Assembly: GCA_963169175.1 (NCBI GenBank)
Contig: CAUJFK010000142.1
Location: 1 to 5,768, forward strand
From: Acidobacteriota bacterium
Lineage (GTDB): Bacteria; Acidobacteriota; Blastocatellia; Pyrinomonadales; Pyrinomonadaceae
Length of the DNA stretch: 5,768 nucleotides
Reading direction: 5' to 3'
The position numbers and the translations under genes are program-made. The notes beneath the pieces are model-generated. The model did no database searches and was not told the origin of the DNA. It saw only the letters and a program-made list of their open reading frames with translations. Positions 1 through 5,300 of this stretch are shown here, in pieces (positions within the stretch are counted from its first letter, which is position 1; each line of letters opens with the position of its first letter).

Positions 1-878
1 GTTTCGTTCGCCTTTGGTGAAAGCAGGGCAAAACGCGTGTAATTCTCCGCGTGGTCCTCGATATGCTCGCGCAAGATCTTGCCGCCATACAGTTCGGCCG
101 TCCGCCGCGCGCCTATTCCGGCGCGTGTCACGTCGCCGCTCGTCACGGCGCGTTTGACGCTGCCGGCGGTGTCGTTGCCCGCGATCCGCTTTAAATAAGG
201 ATGAGCGGCAAAGAAACGTTCGCACTGGCCGAGGGCCGCCGGGTGCGATTCGACCGTTTCGATGCTTTCAAATTCCGCCTCGCTGCATGCGACAAGAAAA
301 TGCGCGACCGGTAAAACTATTTCGGCAACGATGTTCAGATCGCTCTTTAACAGCAGGTCATAGCAGCGGTGCACGGAACCGACAAGCGTATTCTCAAGCG
401 GTGTCAGAACATAGTCCGCGTCGCCGCGATCGATCGCCTGAAAAAGATCTTCGAACGTCGGGAACGAAACAGGTTCGCAATCTTCGCCGAGAATGCCGAG
501 AACGGCCTCGTGGCTAAACGTTCCTCGTTCGCCTAAGAACGCTACGCGTGAGCGCTCTGCCATCAAGCCGTCGTGGGCGTGCTTATCTGATTCACCGGAT
601 GGTTTGTGATAGGTGCGCTGCTGGAGGTGAAGCGATTCGTCGATGATGCGTTGGAAAATATTCTCGATGCCGGCTTCGTCAAACGGGCCTGGATTTTCGG
701 CCTTCAATCGGGCAAGGACCTCGCGCTCACGCTTTGGGTCACAGAGCGAGGCATCAAGATCGGACTTCGCCGCCCCTACACGCAGGGCGATCGCGGCGCG
801 GCGATTCAAAAGCCGCAGCAACTCGCTGTCGATCTGATCTATCTCCGCCCGCGGATTGTTTACGCTTCCGTCGCTCAC
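1..878 (-). CDS. pheA: Bifunctional chorismate mutase / prephenate dehydratase (P-protein), 3' end cut by the window edge
   Basis: A cytoplasmic enzyme that converts chorismate to prephenate and then to phenylpyruvate, the committed branch to phenylalanine. The 292 visible residues start at a GTG codon (876-878). An in-frame TAG at 891-893 rules out a longer start, and the family match begins at about residue 10. Residues 10-90 form an AroQ-type helical chorismate mutase, with R27, K38 and the D47-P-K-R-E cluster (D47, R50, E51) at positions expected for the active site. Residues 111-288 are the prephenate dehydratase domain: G116-E-R-G-T-F-S-H-E near its start, P160-L-E-N, S211-H-P-A-A-L-G-Q-C, and the catalytic T281-R-F motif. 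The regulatory ACT domain (usually about 80 more residues) must lie beyond the left edge, so phenylalanine feedback control cannot be judged. No good Shine-Dalgarno is visible; the start sits beside a heptamer repeat. Family assignment is firm; cotranscription with the upstream cupin gene is uncertain because of a 181-nt repeat-filled gap. Confidence 0.93.
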   Translation of the reverse strand, partial: MSDGSVNNPRAEIDQIDSELLRLLNRRAAIALRVGAAKSDLDASLCDPKREREVLARLKAENPGPFDEAGIENIFQRIIDESLHLQQRTYHKPSGESDKHAHDGLMAERSRVAFLGERGTFSHEAVLGILGEDCEPVSFPTFEDLFQAIDRGDADYVLTPLENTLVGSVHRCYDLLLKSDLNIVAEIVLPVAHFLVACSEAEFESIETVESHPAALGQCERFFAAHPYLKRIAGNDTAGSVKRAVTSGDVTRAGIGARRTAELYGGKILREHIEDHAENYTRFALLSPKANE

Positions 879-880
879 GC

Positions 881-908
881 TTTCTAGTTTCTAGTTTCTA
901 GTTTCTGG
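881..908. repeat. Heptamer tandem repeat, TTTCTAG x4 (last unit TTTCTGG)
   Basis: Four head-to-tail 7-bp units; three are identical and the fourth has one change. The array ends two bases before the pheA GTG codon, so on the minus strand it forms the A-rich region where a ribosome binding site would be expected (units CTAGAAA). It also supplies the in-frame TAG that fixes the pheA start. It resembles the short tandemly repeated heptamers known from cyanobacterial intergenic DNA, but homology to those is not implied. Confidence 0.9.
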
Positions 909-912
909 TCGT

Positions 913-940
913 TTCTGCCTTCCGCCTTCTGCCTTCCGAG
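913..940. repeat. Heptamer tandem repeat, TTCYGCC x4 (last unit degenerate)
   Basis: The units are TTCTGCC, TTCCGCC, TTCTGCC and TTCCGAG, all in a strict 7-bp period. It follows the TTTCTAG array after four bases. The sequence differs from that array but keeps the period and a TTCNG-like start, so the two may have arisen by the same slippage process. Confidence 0.8.
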
Positions 941-961
941 CCACAACCTGAGGCTGAACGC

Positions 962-991
962 GGCACACTCCCTACCGGTCGTGTTTCTGCC
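962..991. repeat. 30-bp direct repeat, copy 1
   Basis: This is identical over all 30 bases to 1031-1060. It begins GGCACACTCCC, contains the palindrome ACCGGT and ends GTGTTTCTGCC. Flanking bases differ on both sides, so the match is exactly 30 bp. A shortened relative of its 3' part (GGTCGTTTCTGCC) occurs at 907-919. Confidence 0.92.
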
Positions 992-1005
992 CGCGTCTCT
1001 GCGTT

Positions 1006-1026
1006 AAATCCAAAATCCAAAATCCG
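1006..1026. repeat. Heptamer tandem repeat, AAATCCA x3 (last unit AAATCCG)
   Basis: Three 7-bp units lie between the two copies of the 30-bp direct repeat. It is the third heptamer array in the 181-nt gap between the cupin gene and pheA. Its sequence is unrelated to the other two arrays but has the same period. Confidence 0.85.
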
Positions 1027-1030
1027 ACAA

Positions 1031-1060
1031 GGCACACTCCCTACCGGTCGTGTTTCTGCC
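1031..1060. repeat. 30-bp direct repeat, copy 2, touching the cupin stop codon
   Basis: This is an exact copy of 962-991, displaced by 69 bp. Its last base (1060) is also the last base of the cupin TAG stop codon (minus strand), so the repeat abuts the coding region. The arrangement fits a partial tandem duplication with a 69-bp period, or two insertions of one mobile repeat. Confidence 0.92.
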
Positions 1061-1434
1061 TAGACGGCCCAGAGGAATTGTTCCGGGTTGTCGTGCAGCG
1101 GCTTGTCCTGGCCGGTGCGCCAATCGTGGCGGATGGTCGAACAAATATCTATCGCGACCGTGTCCTCCATCACCTCAGACGAATGTTCGACACCGGCCGG
1201 AATACACAGCATCTGGTTCGCCTCGAGTATCACATCGCCATCAGGCAAATGAAACATCCACGCACCCGCAAGCACGTAGATCATCTCTTCCGTATCGTGC
1301 GAATGCGGCTGTGTAACGGCACCTTTTTGCACCTCAAGGCGTCCAACCGCAAGCGTATCGCCGTAAACCGCTTTGCGGTGATAGGAGGGATTGACCTCAT
1401 CAGTCTCCAATTGGTTGAGATCGTAGAATTTCAT
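1060..1434 (-). CDS. Small single-domain cupin protein, function unknown
   Basis: A 124-residue protein forming one cupin beta-barrel. Cupin motif 1 runs from G38 to G57 and contains H44, H46 and E50; motif 2 contains P79-A-G and H84. These four residues (two His, Glu, His) are the usual metal ligands, so a bound divalent metal is likely. No signal peptide or membrane segment is seen, so it is probably cytoplasmic. The start at 1434 is preferred over an upstream ATG at 1461 because AGAGGA lies just before it and because the upstream ATG falls in a spacer palindrome. It follows ilvC after a 164-nt gap on the same strand. Members of this superfamily include dioxygenases, isomerases and non-enzymatic binding proteins, and nothing here selects a substrate. 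The tail D104-W-R-T-G is not diagnostic. Family assignment is strong; function is unknown. Confidence 0.88.
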   Translation of the reverse strand: MKFYDLNQLETDEVNPSYHRKAVYGDTLAVGRLEVQKGAVTQPHSHDTEEMIYVLAGAWMFHLPDGDVILEANQMLCIPAGVEHSSEVMEDTVAIDICSTIRHDWRTGQDKPLHDNPEQFLWAV

Positions 1435-1437
1435 ATT

Positions 1438-1443
1438 TCCTCT
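1438..1443 (-). promoter_or_regulatory. Ribosome binding site of the cupin gene
   Basis: The minus strand reads AGAGGA followed by three bases and ATG. The spacing is slightly short but this is the clearest Shine-Dalgarno in the window, and it decides the start at 1434. A small hairpin (GTTCG at 1445-1449 with CGAAC at 1455-1459) lies immediately upstream. Confidence 0.7.
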
Positions 1444-1460
1444 TGTTCGCGGTTCGAACA

Positions 1461-1567
1461 TTCTTTTCGTGAACCTTCGTGTCTTCGGTCCGTGGGTTTC
1501 GTGGTAATAAGGAACAACCTAACCACGACATCCACGAAACGAAAGACCAAAACGCACGAAGAAAGAA
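1461..1567. repeat. Imperfect inverted repeat in the ilvC-cupin gap (CGTGG type)
   Basis: The left arm (1461-1505) and right arm (1522-1567) are reverse complements with a few mismatches and small gaps, around a 16-base centre. The best-paired inner ends are TCGTGGT (1499-1505) and ACCACGA (1522-1528). Both arms are built from short phrases such as TTCGTG, GTCTT and CGTGG. There is no T-run after the stem on either strand, so it does not look like an intrinsic terminator. It fills most of the 164-nt gap. Confidence 0.72.
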
Positions 1568-1598
1568 TTGCTCGTGCTAAACCATTCTAACGTCCGGC

Positions 1599-2615
1599 TT
1601 AATTCTTCGCGGCGTCCACTTTTCTGTCCTGTTCCAGCCACGGCATCATTGAACGAAGGCGTTTGCCGACGTCTTCGATCGGGTGGCCCTGGCCTTCGGC
1701 TTCGAGGCGTTTGAAATTCTCTTTGCCGCCGTCGCATTCGCTCATCCATTCATCGGCAAATTCGCCGGATTGGATTTCGCCGAGGATCTTTTTCATTTCC
1801 GCCTTCGTCGCATCGGTAATGATGCGGCCGCCGCGCGTAAGGTCGCCGAACTCGGCGGTGTTCGAAACAGAGTATCGCATATTACTAATGCCCCCTTCAT
1901 ATAAAAGATCGACGATCAGCTTCATTTCGTGCAGGCATTCAAAATATGCCATCTCGGGCGAGTAGCCGGCCTCGGTCAGGGTTTCGTATCCGGCCTGGAT
2001 CAACGCGGTCAATCCGCCGCAGAGCACCGCTTGTTCGCCAAAAAGGTCTGTCTCTGTTTCTTCCTTAAAATTTGTCTCGATGACACCGGCCTTGCCGCCG
2101 CCGATGGCCGAAGCATACGACAAACCGACCTCGCGCGTATCGCCGGCAACATCCTGATAGACGGCCAGCAGGCACGGCACGCCGCGACCGCGAGTGTACT
2201 CACTGCGGACAAGGTGGCCGGGGCCTTTGGGCGCGACCATAAAAATATTCACATCGTCGCGCGGAACGATCTTTTTAAAATGAATAGAAAAACCGTGTGC
2301 GAACGCGAGATATTTCCCTGCCGAAAGATTCGGCTCGATCTCGTTTCGATAGACCGCCGGTGCGAGTTCGTCCGGGACGAGTATCATTATGACATCGGCC
2401 ATCTTGACAGCATCGCCGGTGAACATGACCTCAAGCCCCGCGTCCTCGGCCTTTTTCCACGACGTGCTCTCCTGCGGCAGGCCGACGATCACGTCCACGC
2501 CCGATTCCTTTAGATTGTTGGCATGAGCATGCCCCTGCGAACCGTAGCCGATAACCGCTACCCGTTTTGATCTGATGATCTCGATATTTGCGTCTGCGTC
2601 GTAAAAGACTTTCAT
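1599..2615 (-). CDS. ilvC: Ketol-acid reductoisomerase, class I
   Basis: This enzyme isomerises and reduces acetolactate and acetohydroxybutyrate to the dihydroxy acids of the valine/leucine and isoleucine pathways, using Mg2+ and a nicotinamide cofactor. It is 338 residues long, normal for class I. The N-terminal Rossmann domain has G23-Y-G-S-Q-G-H-A-H-A near its start. The C-terminal knotted helical domain carries the metal ligands D190, E194, E226 and E230, with H107 and K130 also present. In the cofactor loop (residues 46-53, L-P-Q-E-S-T-S-W) the phosphate-contacting serines S50 and S52 are kept, but the arginine common after the leucine is replaced by P47, and E49 stands where glycine is common. 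The start at 2615 matches the family N-terminus (MKVFYD); a longer frame from 2687 would read through a spacer palindrome. Upstream is purine-rich (AAGAGAACA before ATG). It follows ilvN by 102 nt. Identification is very secure. Confidence 0.98.
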   Translation of the reverse strand: MKVFYDADANIEIIRSKRVAVIGYGSQGHAHANNLKESGVDVIVGLPQESTSWKKAEDAGLEVMFTGDAVKMADVIMILVPDELAPAVYRNEIEPNLSAGKYLAFAHGFSIHFKKIVPRDDVNIFMVAPKGPGHLVRSEYTRGRGVPCLLAVYQDVAGDTREVGLSYASAIGGGKAGVIETNFKEETETDLFGEQAVLCGGLTALIQAGYETLTEAGYSPEMAYFECLHEMKLIVDLLYEGGISNMRYSVSNTAEFGDLTRGGRIITDATKAEMKKILGEIQSGEFADEWMSECDGGKENFKRLEAEGQGHPIEDVGKRLRSMMPWLEQDRKVDAAKN

Positions 2616-2641
2616 TGTTCTCTTTCTCTTCTTTTGATTTC

Positions 2642-2711
2642 CTTTGCGATCTTCGCGCTCTCTGCGTGAAAACGAATTTGATCTCACGCAAAGCTCGCGA
2701 GGATCGCAAAG
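2642..2711. repeat. Long imperfect palindrome in the ilvN-ilvC gap (TTTGCG type)
   Basis: The arms at 2642-2669 and 2684-2711 pair at 24 of 28 positions around a 14-base centre, giving a strong hairpin in RNA or single-stranded DNA. The outer ends are CTTTGCGATC and GATCGCAAAG; the inner ends are TGCGTGA and TCACGCA. It ends six bases before the ilvN stop codon. On the minus strand it is followed by an A/G-rich stretch rather than a U-run, so it is not an evident terminator. It could stabilise the upstream mRNA or be a REP/MITE-like element. Confidence 0.85.
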
Positions 2712-2717
2712 AAAGAA

Positions 2718-3230
2718 TCAAGCCGTCTGCTGAAGTGCCGAGCCTTTATCCGCCATCAGCGTATTTATCGCCACGTAACCGGTCCGCACGACCTCATTCA
2801 TTCCGAACGATTCGAGCAGGCCGATAAACCTGTCCACCTTTTCCTTGTTCCCCGATGCCTCGACGATCATGCGGTCGTGCGTGATATCGACGATCTTCGC
2901 GCGGAAAATATCTACGAGATTCTTTATCTCGGCGCGATCGTCGGGCGTGAGCGCGTTTACGTCGATCAGGGCCATTTCCCTTTCGATGTGCGGCTGGCTG
3001 GTCACGGCCTTTGCTTCGCGAACACGGGCGAGCCGCTCGCATTGCTTCAATATCTGTTCGACTATCGCGGCGTCGCCTTCCGTCACGATCGTGCATCGTG
3101 ACCAGCCGTCCTCAAGTGTCTTGCCAACGGATATCGTCTCGATGTTATAACCGCGCGATGAGAATAATCCAACTATCCGCGACAATTCGCCCGGTTCATC
3201 CGCCACCAAAATTGAAAGTGTATTTCGCAT
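2718..3230 (-). CDS. ilvN: Acetolactate (acetohydroxyacid) synthase small regulatory subunit
   Basis: This is the regulatory partner of IlvB; it activates the large subunit and normally gives feedback inhibition by valine or other branched-chain amino acids. At 170 residues it has the usual length. The N-terminal ACT domain (about residues 3-75) begins L5-S-I-L-V and includes G14 and R26-G-Y-N-I. G14 and N29 match positions implicated in valine binding in E. coli IlvH, while position 11 is Asp where E. coli has Asn; Asp also occurs here in other lineages. The C-terminal domain begins near H81-I-E-R-E and contains D107-I-F-R-A-K-I-V-D, the typical small-subunit signature. The ATG at 3230 aligns with the family start; only a weak purine stretch (GAAAAAG) precedes it. 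The gene lies 151 nt after ilvB, unusually far for this pair, in a gap holding inverted repeats. The symbol ilvH would be equally acceptable. Confidence 0.97.
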   Translation of the reverse strand: MRNTLSILVADEPGELSRIVGLFSSRGYNIETISVGKTLEDGWSRCTIVTEGDAAIVEQILKQCERLARVREAKAVTSQPHIEREMALIDVNALTPDDRAEIKNLVDIFRAKIVDITHDRMIVEASGNKEKVDRFIGLLESFGMNEVVRTGYVAINTLMADKGSALQQTA

Positions 3231-3280
3231 CTTTTTCGTACGACAGAGTGTTAGCCTGTCTGCTCGCGTTATCTCGGATT

Positions 3281-3306
3281 CAGTGGTAAAGAGCCATTAA
3301 CCACAG
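3281..3306. repeat. Short inverted repeat in the ilvB-ilvN gap (GTGGTAA type)
   Basis: CAGTGGTAA at 3281-3289 is the near reverse complement of TTAACCACAG at 3297-3306, with a seven-base loop. On the minus strand it reads CTGTGGTTAA...TTACCACTG. No U-run follows it in the direction of transcription, so it is an intergenic palindrome rather than a clear terminator. Confidence 0.65.
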
Positions 3307-3319
3307 AATAAGAGAAAGG

Positions 3320-3371
3320 AGATCTGAATTTCGGAACAAGACCGGCCGCATCAGAGCAATCCGAGAGATCT
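3320..3371. repeat. Second inverted repeat in the ilvB-ilvN gap
   Basis: AGATCT (3320-3325) plus TCGG (3331-3334) can pair with CCGA (3361-3364) plus AGATCT (3366-3371). The two sides have unequal unpaired bases, and AGATCT is itself a palindrome. It lies just beyond the ilvB stop. It is weaker than the other spacer palindromes and may be an eroded copy. Confidence 0.45.
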
Positions 3372-3381
3372 CAGACATCCT

Positions 3382-5151
3382 CTACTTTAGGATCATGTTC
3401 CTCGTATCCTGGCCGGCCGGGATTATCGGGAAAACGTTCTCTTCTTTTGTTACAACAATATCCCAGACGGTGACACCCTTGTGCTCAAGGCCCTGCCGCA
3501 ATGCACTCGTCAACTCGGCCGGCGTCGTTGCCCGCAAGCCCTGTGCGCCGTATGCTTCGGCAAGTTTTACAAAATCCGGCGAGATCGAAAGATCGACCTC
3601 GGAATACGCTCGGTCGTAGAACATCTCCTGCCATTGGCGGACCATGCCAAGATAGCCGTTGTTCATGATCAGGACCTTGAGCGGGATGTTGTACTGGATC
3701 GCGGTGATCAACTCCTGATTTGTCATCTGGAATCCGCCGTCACCAACGACCGCCACGACCGTCTGTTCCGGCAATGCAAGCTGGGCCCCGAGGGCCGCCG
3801 GCAATCCAAAACCCATTGTCCCGAGGCCGCCGCTGGTGATCCATTGCCGCGTTCGTTTGAACGGATAGAACTGTGCCGCCCACATCTGGTGCTGACCAAC
3901 ATCGGTGACGATGACCGCGTCGCCATTGGTCGCGCGATGCAGCTCTTCGATCACCTGCTGCGGCTTTATCTCGGTCTCGGAGGTTTCGCAGACCAGCGGA
4001 ACCGAATTGCGCCAGCCGGAAAGTTTTTTCCACCAATCCAAACGGGCCGCCTTTCCGGCCGCAAGCGGGCCGTCGCCACGTTCGGCAATGGCAGCAAGCA
4101 ATGCTTCGAGCGCCGGCTTGGCGTCAGATACAAGCGAGATATGCGGCTGTTTCACCTTGCCGATATTCGATGGATCGATGTCGATATGAATGATCTCAGC
4201 CTGCGGGGCAAACGTTGCCAGTTTGCCGGTAACGCGGTCGTCAAAGCGCACGCCGACGGCAACCAGAAGATCGCTTTCCGACACGGCCATGTTTGCCGCG
4301 TATGTCCCATGCATGCCCAGCATTCCAAGTGAAAGCTTATGCGCGGTCGGGAAACCGCCAAGGCCCATCAATGTCGGTGTAACCGGTGCCGCGAGCTTTT
4401 CGGCGAGTTCGATGAGAGCGTAGGCCGCTCCCGAAGTGACAATACCGCCGCCGACATAAAAGACCGGACGTTCGGCGTTGATTAACCGGTCAGCGATGAT
4501 ATCGACAGTTTGCGTATCAGTGCACGCAGGTGCCGCCGCGGAGGCGGCATCGTAATGGCACCTGCGCGGCCCATCGCAAATGTGTGCCGTGATATCCTTT
4601 GGCAGATCAATGACAACCGGGCCGGGCTTGCCGGACGCCGCAATGCGAAATGCCTCATCGACGATCGCCGCCAGATCGCGTACATCGCGGACAAGATAAT
4701 TGTGCTTTACGATCGGCAGCGTAATGCCGAACGTGTCCACTTCCTGAAACGCATCGGTCCCGATAACCGGCAGCGGCACCTGGCCGGTGATGACAACAAG
4801 CGGGATCGAATCCATATACGCCGTCGCAATACCGGTCACCGCGTTCGTCGCACCCGGGCCGGAAGTGACGACCGCGGCGCCCACTTTTCCGGTTGCCCGC
4901 GCATAGCCCTCGGCCGCGTGAACAGCTCCCTGTTCGTGGCGGACAAGATAGTGTGTGATCTCGTCACGAAAACGCCAAAGCTCATCGTAAATATGAAGTA
5001 CCGCACCGCCGGGCAGCCCGAATATGGTATCGACACCATTCCGGATCAGGCTGCGGACCAGCACCTCGGCCCCGCGCATCGGCTTGTTCGCGGAGGTATC
5101 AGATAGCTCCGCGGTTTCTACTGTTTCGACTACTGTGGCAACGTCTCGCAT
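3382..5151 (-). CDS. ilvB: Acetolactate (acetohydroxyacid) synthase large catalytic subunit
   Basis: A thiamine diphosphate (ThDP)- and FAD-dependent enzyme that condenses pyruvate with pyruvate or 2-oxobutyrate, the first shared step to valine, leucine and isoleucine. It has 589 residues. The N-terminal pyrimidine-binding domain (about 25-190) contains F44-G-L-P-G-G and the catalytic glutamate E73 in R-H-E-Q. The central FAD domain (about 210-355) contains R302-F-D-D-R-V-T-G. The C-terminal diphosphate-binding domain has G470-D-G and, 25 residues later, N497-N, the classical ThDP signature. Q420, M446 and W507 lie in conserved contexts of anabolic AHAS. The biosynthetic role is supported by ilvN and ilvC downstream and an isoleucine attenuator upstream. 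A Thr/Val/Glu-rich N-terminal extension of about 24 residues precedes the conserved M25; M25 (5079) is an alternative start. Neither start has a visible Shine-Dalgarno. Confidence 0.97.
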   Translation of the reverse strand: MRDVATVVETVETAELSDTSANKPMRGAEVLVRSLIRNGVDTIFGLPGGAVLHIYDELWRFRDEITHYLVRHEQGAVHAAEGYARATGKVGAAVVTSGPGATNAVTGIATAYMDSIPLVVITGQVPLPVIGTDAFQEVDTFGITLPIVKHNYLVRDVRDLAAIVDEAFRIAASGKPGPVVIDLPKDITAHICDGPRRCHYDAASAAAPACTDTQTVDIIADRLINAERPVFYVGGGIVTSGAAYALIELAEKLAAPVTPTLMGLGGFPTAHKLSLGMLGMHGTYAANMAVSESDLLVAVGVRFDDRVTGKLATFAPQAEIIHIDIDPSNIGKVKQPHISLVSDAKPALEALLAAIAERGDGPLAAGKAARLDWWKKLSGWRNSVPLVCETSETEIKPQQVIEELHRATNGDAVIVTDVGQHQMWAAQFYPFKRTRQWITSGGLGTMGFGLPAALGAQLALPEQTVVAVVGDGGFQMTNQELITAIQYNIPLKVLIMNNGYLGMVRQWQEMFYDRAYSEVDLSISPDFVKLAEAYGAQGLRATTPAELTSALRQGLEHKGVTVWDIVVTKEENVFPIIPAGQDTRNMILK

Positions 5152-5178
5152 ACAATAAATTTGGCACCAAAATCAACA

Positions 5179-5208
5179 AGGCCGTCGATCCTTTTCGGAT
5201 GACGGCCT
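5179..5208 (-). terminator. Attenuator terminator hairpin (3:4) before ilvB
   Basis: On the minus strand AGGCCGTC-ATCC, loop GAAAA, GGAT-C-GACGGCCT forms a 12-bp stem with one bulged base (5187). It is followed by TGTTGATTTT, a U-rich but imperfect run, and then by ilvB about 27 nt later. Its 5' arm (5197-5208) can instead pair with 5233-5243, so it fits an attenuator rather than a constitutive terminator. The interrupted U-run makes termination efficiency uncertain. Confidence 0.75.
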
Positions 5209-5243
5209 ATGTCTCGTTCAATATTCGAGTCCAGACTTCATCC
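5197..5243 (-). promoter_or_regulatory. Antiterminator pairing (2:3) in the ilv leader
   Basis: The minus-strand segment GGATGAAGTCT (5243-5233) can pair with AGGCCGTCATCC (5208-5197). GGATGA/TCATCC is a perfect 6-bp block, and GTCT/AGGC adds four pairs including one G-U, across a small internal loop. Forming it removes the 5' arm of the terminator. Segment 2 contains the stop codon of the leader peptide, so a ribosome that reaches the stop would block this pairing. Confidence 0.65.
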
Positions 5244-5269
5244 ACCCCGCGCGCTTCGCACGGCGATGA
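5238..5269 (-). promoter_or_regulatory. Protector/pause hairpin (1:2) in the ilv leader
   Basis: The minus-strand segment TCATCGCC (5269-5262) pairs with GGTGGATGA (5246-5238) with one bulged G and one G-U pair. The loop can form a further small stem, GTGC-GAA-GCGC. Segment 1 coincides with the last isoleucine codons and the next alanine codon of the leader peptide, so a ribosome stalled there would disrupt this hairpin and free segment 2. Confidence 0.6.
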
Positions 5270-5300
5270 TAATGCTGATAAAGTAAAACTCTCGTATCAT
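5238..5300 (-). CDS. Isoleucine-rich leader peptide of the ilvBNC attenuator
   Basis: A 20-codon reading frame, MIREFYFISIIIAVRSARGG, starts with ATG at 5300 and stops with TGA at 5240-5238. Five of its 20 residues are isoleucine; four of these fall in the run I-S-I-I-I followed by A-V, and the remaining one is Ile2. This is the pattern of control codons in ilv leader peptides, and the peptide itself need have no further role. It begins about 46 nt after the predicted transcription start and ends 86 nt before ilvB. An in-frame TAA three codons upstream excludes a longer frame. No Shine-Dalgarno is evident, as for ilvB itself. The stop codon lies within the antiterminator segment and the Ile11-Ile12 codons within the protector segment. 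Too short for ordinary gene finding; the call rests on composition, position and the matched RNA structures. Confidence 0.75.
   Translation of the reverse strand: MIREFYFISIIIAVRSARGG

Noticed and set aside
287..887. Plus-strand open frames opposite pheA
   Set aside because: They are shadows of the chorismate mutase and prephenate dehydratase domains, which are clear on the minus strand.
881..1060. CRISPR array in the repeat-rich spacer
   Set aside because: Only two copies of the 30-bp repeat exist, with a 39-bp gap that itself contains a heptamer array, and no cas genes are present.
1078..1590. Plus-strand open frame over the cupin gene and the adjoining palindrome
   Set aside because: It runs across a gene, a spacer and an inverted repeat, and the cupin on the other strand has complete metal motifs and a Shine-Dalgarno.
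1929..2513. Plus-strand open frame opposite ilvC
   Set aside because: It is antisense to conserved ketol-acid reductoisomerase sequence carrying the catalytic residues, and has no support of its own.
2616..2687. Longer ilvC start at 2687
   Set aside because: The extra 24 residues are Arg/Lys-rich, are read from the spacer palindrome and have no counterpart in the family; the start at 2615 matches the usual N-terminus.
3481..4332. Long plus-strand open frame (283 codons) opposite ilvB
   Set aside because: It is fully antisense to the ThDP and FAD domains of ilvB, has no recognisable domain and is rich in Arg/His/Cys as expected from a complementary frame.
4510..5106. Plus-strand open frame opposite the 5' part of ilvB
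   Set aside because: Its composition mirrors the ilvB codons and no family is recognisable; the minus frame encodes the catalytic E73 region.
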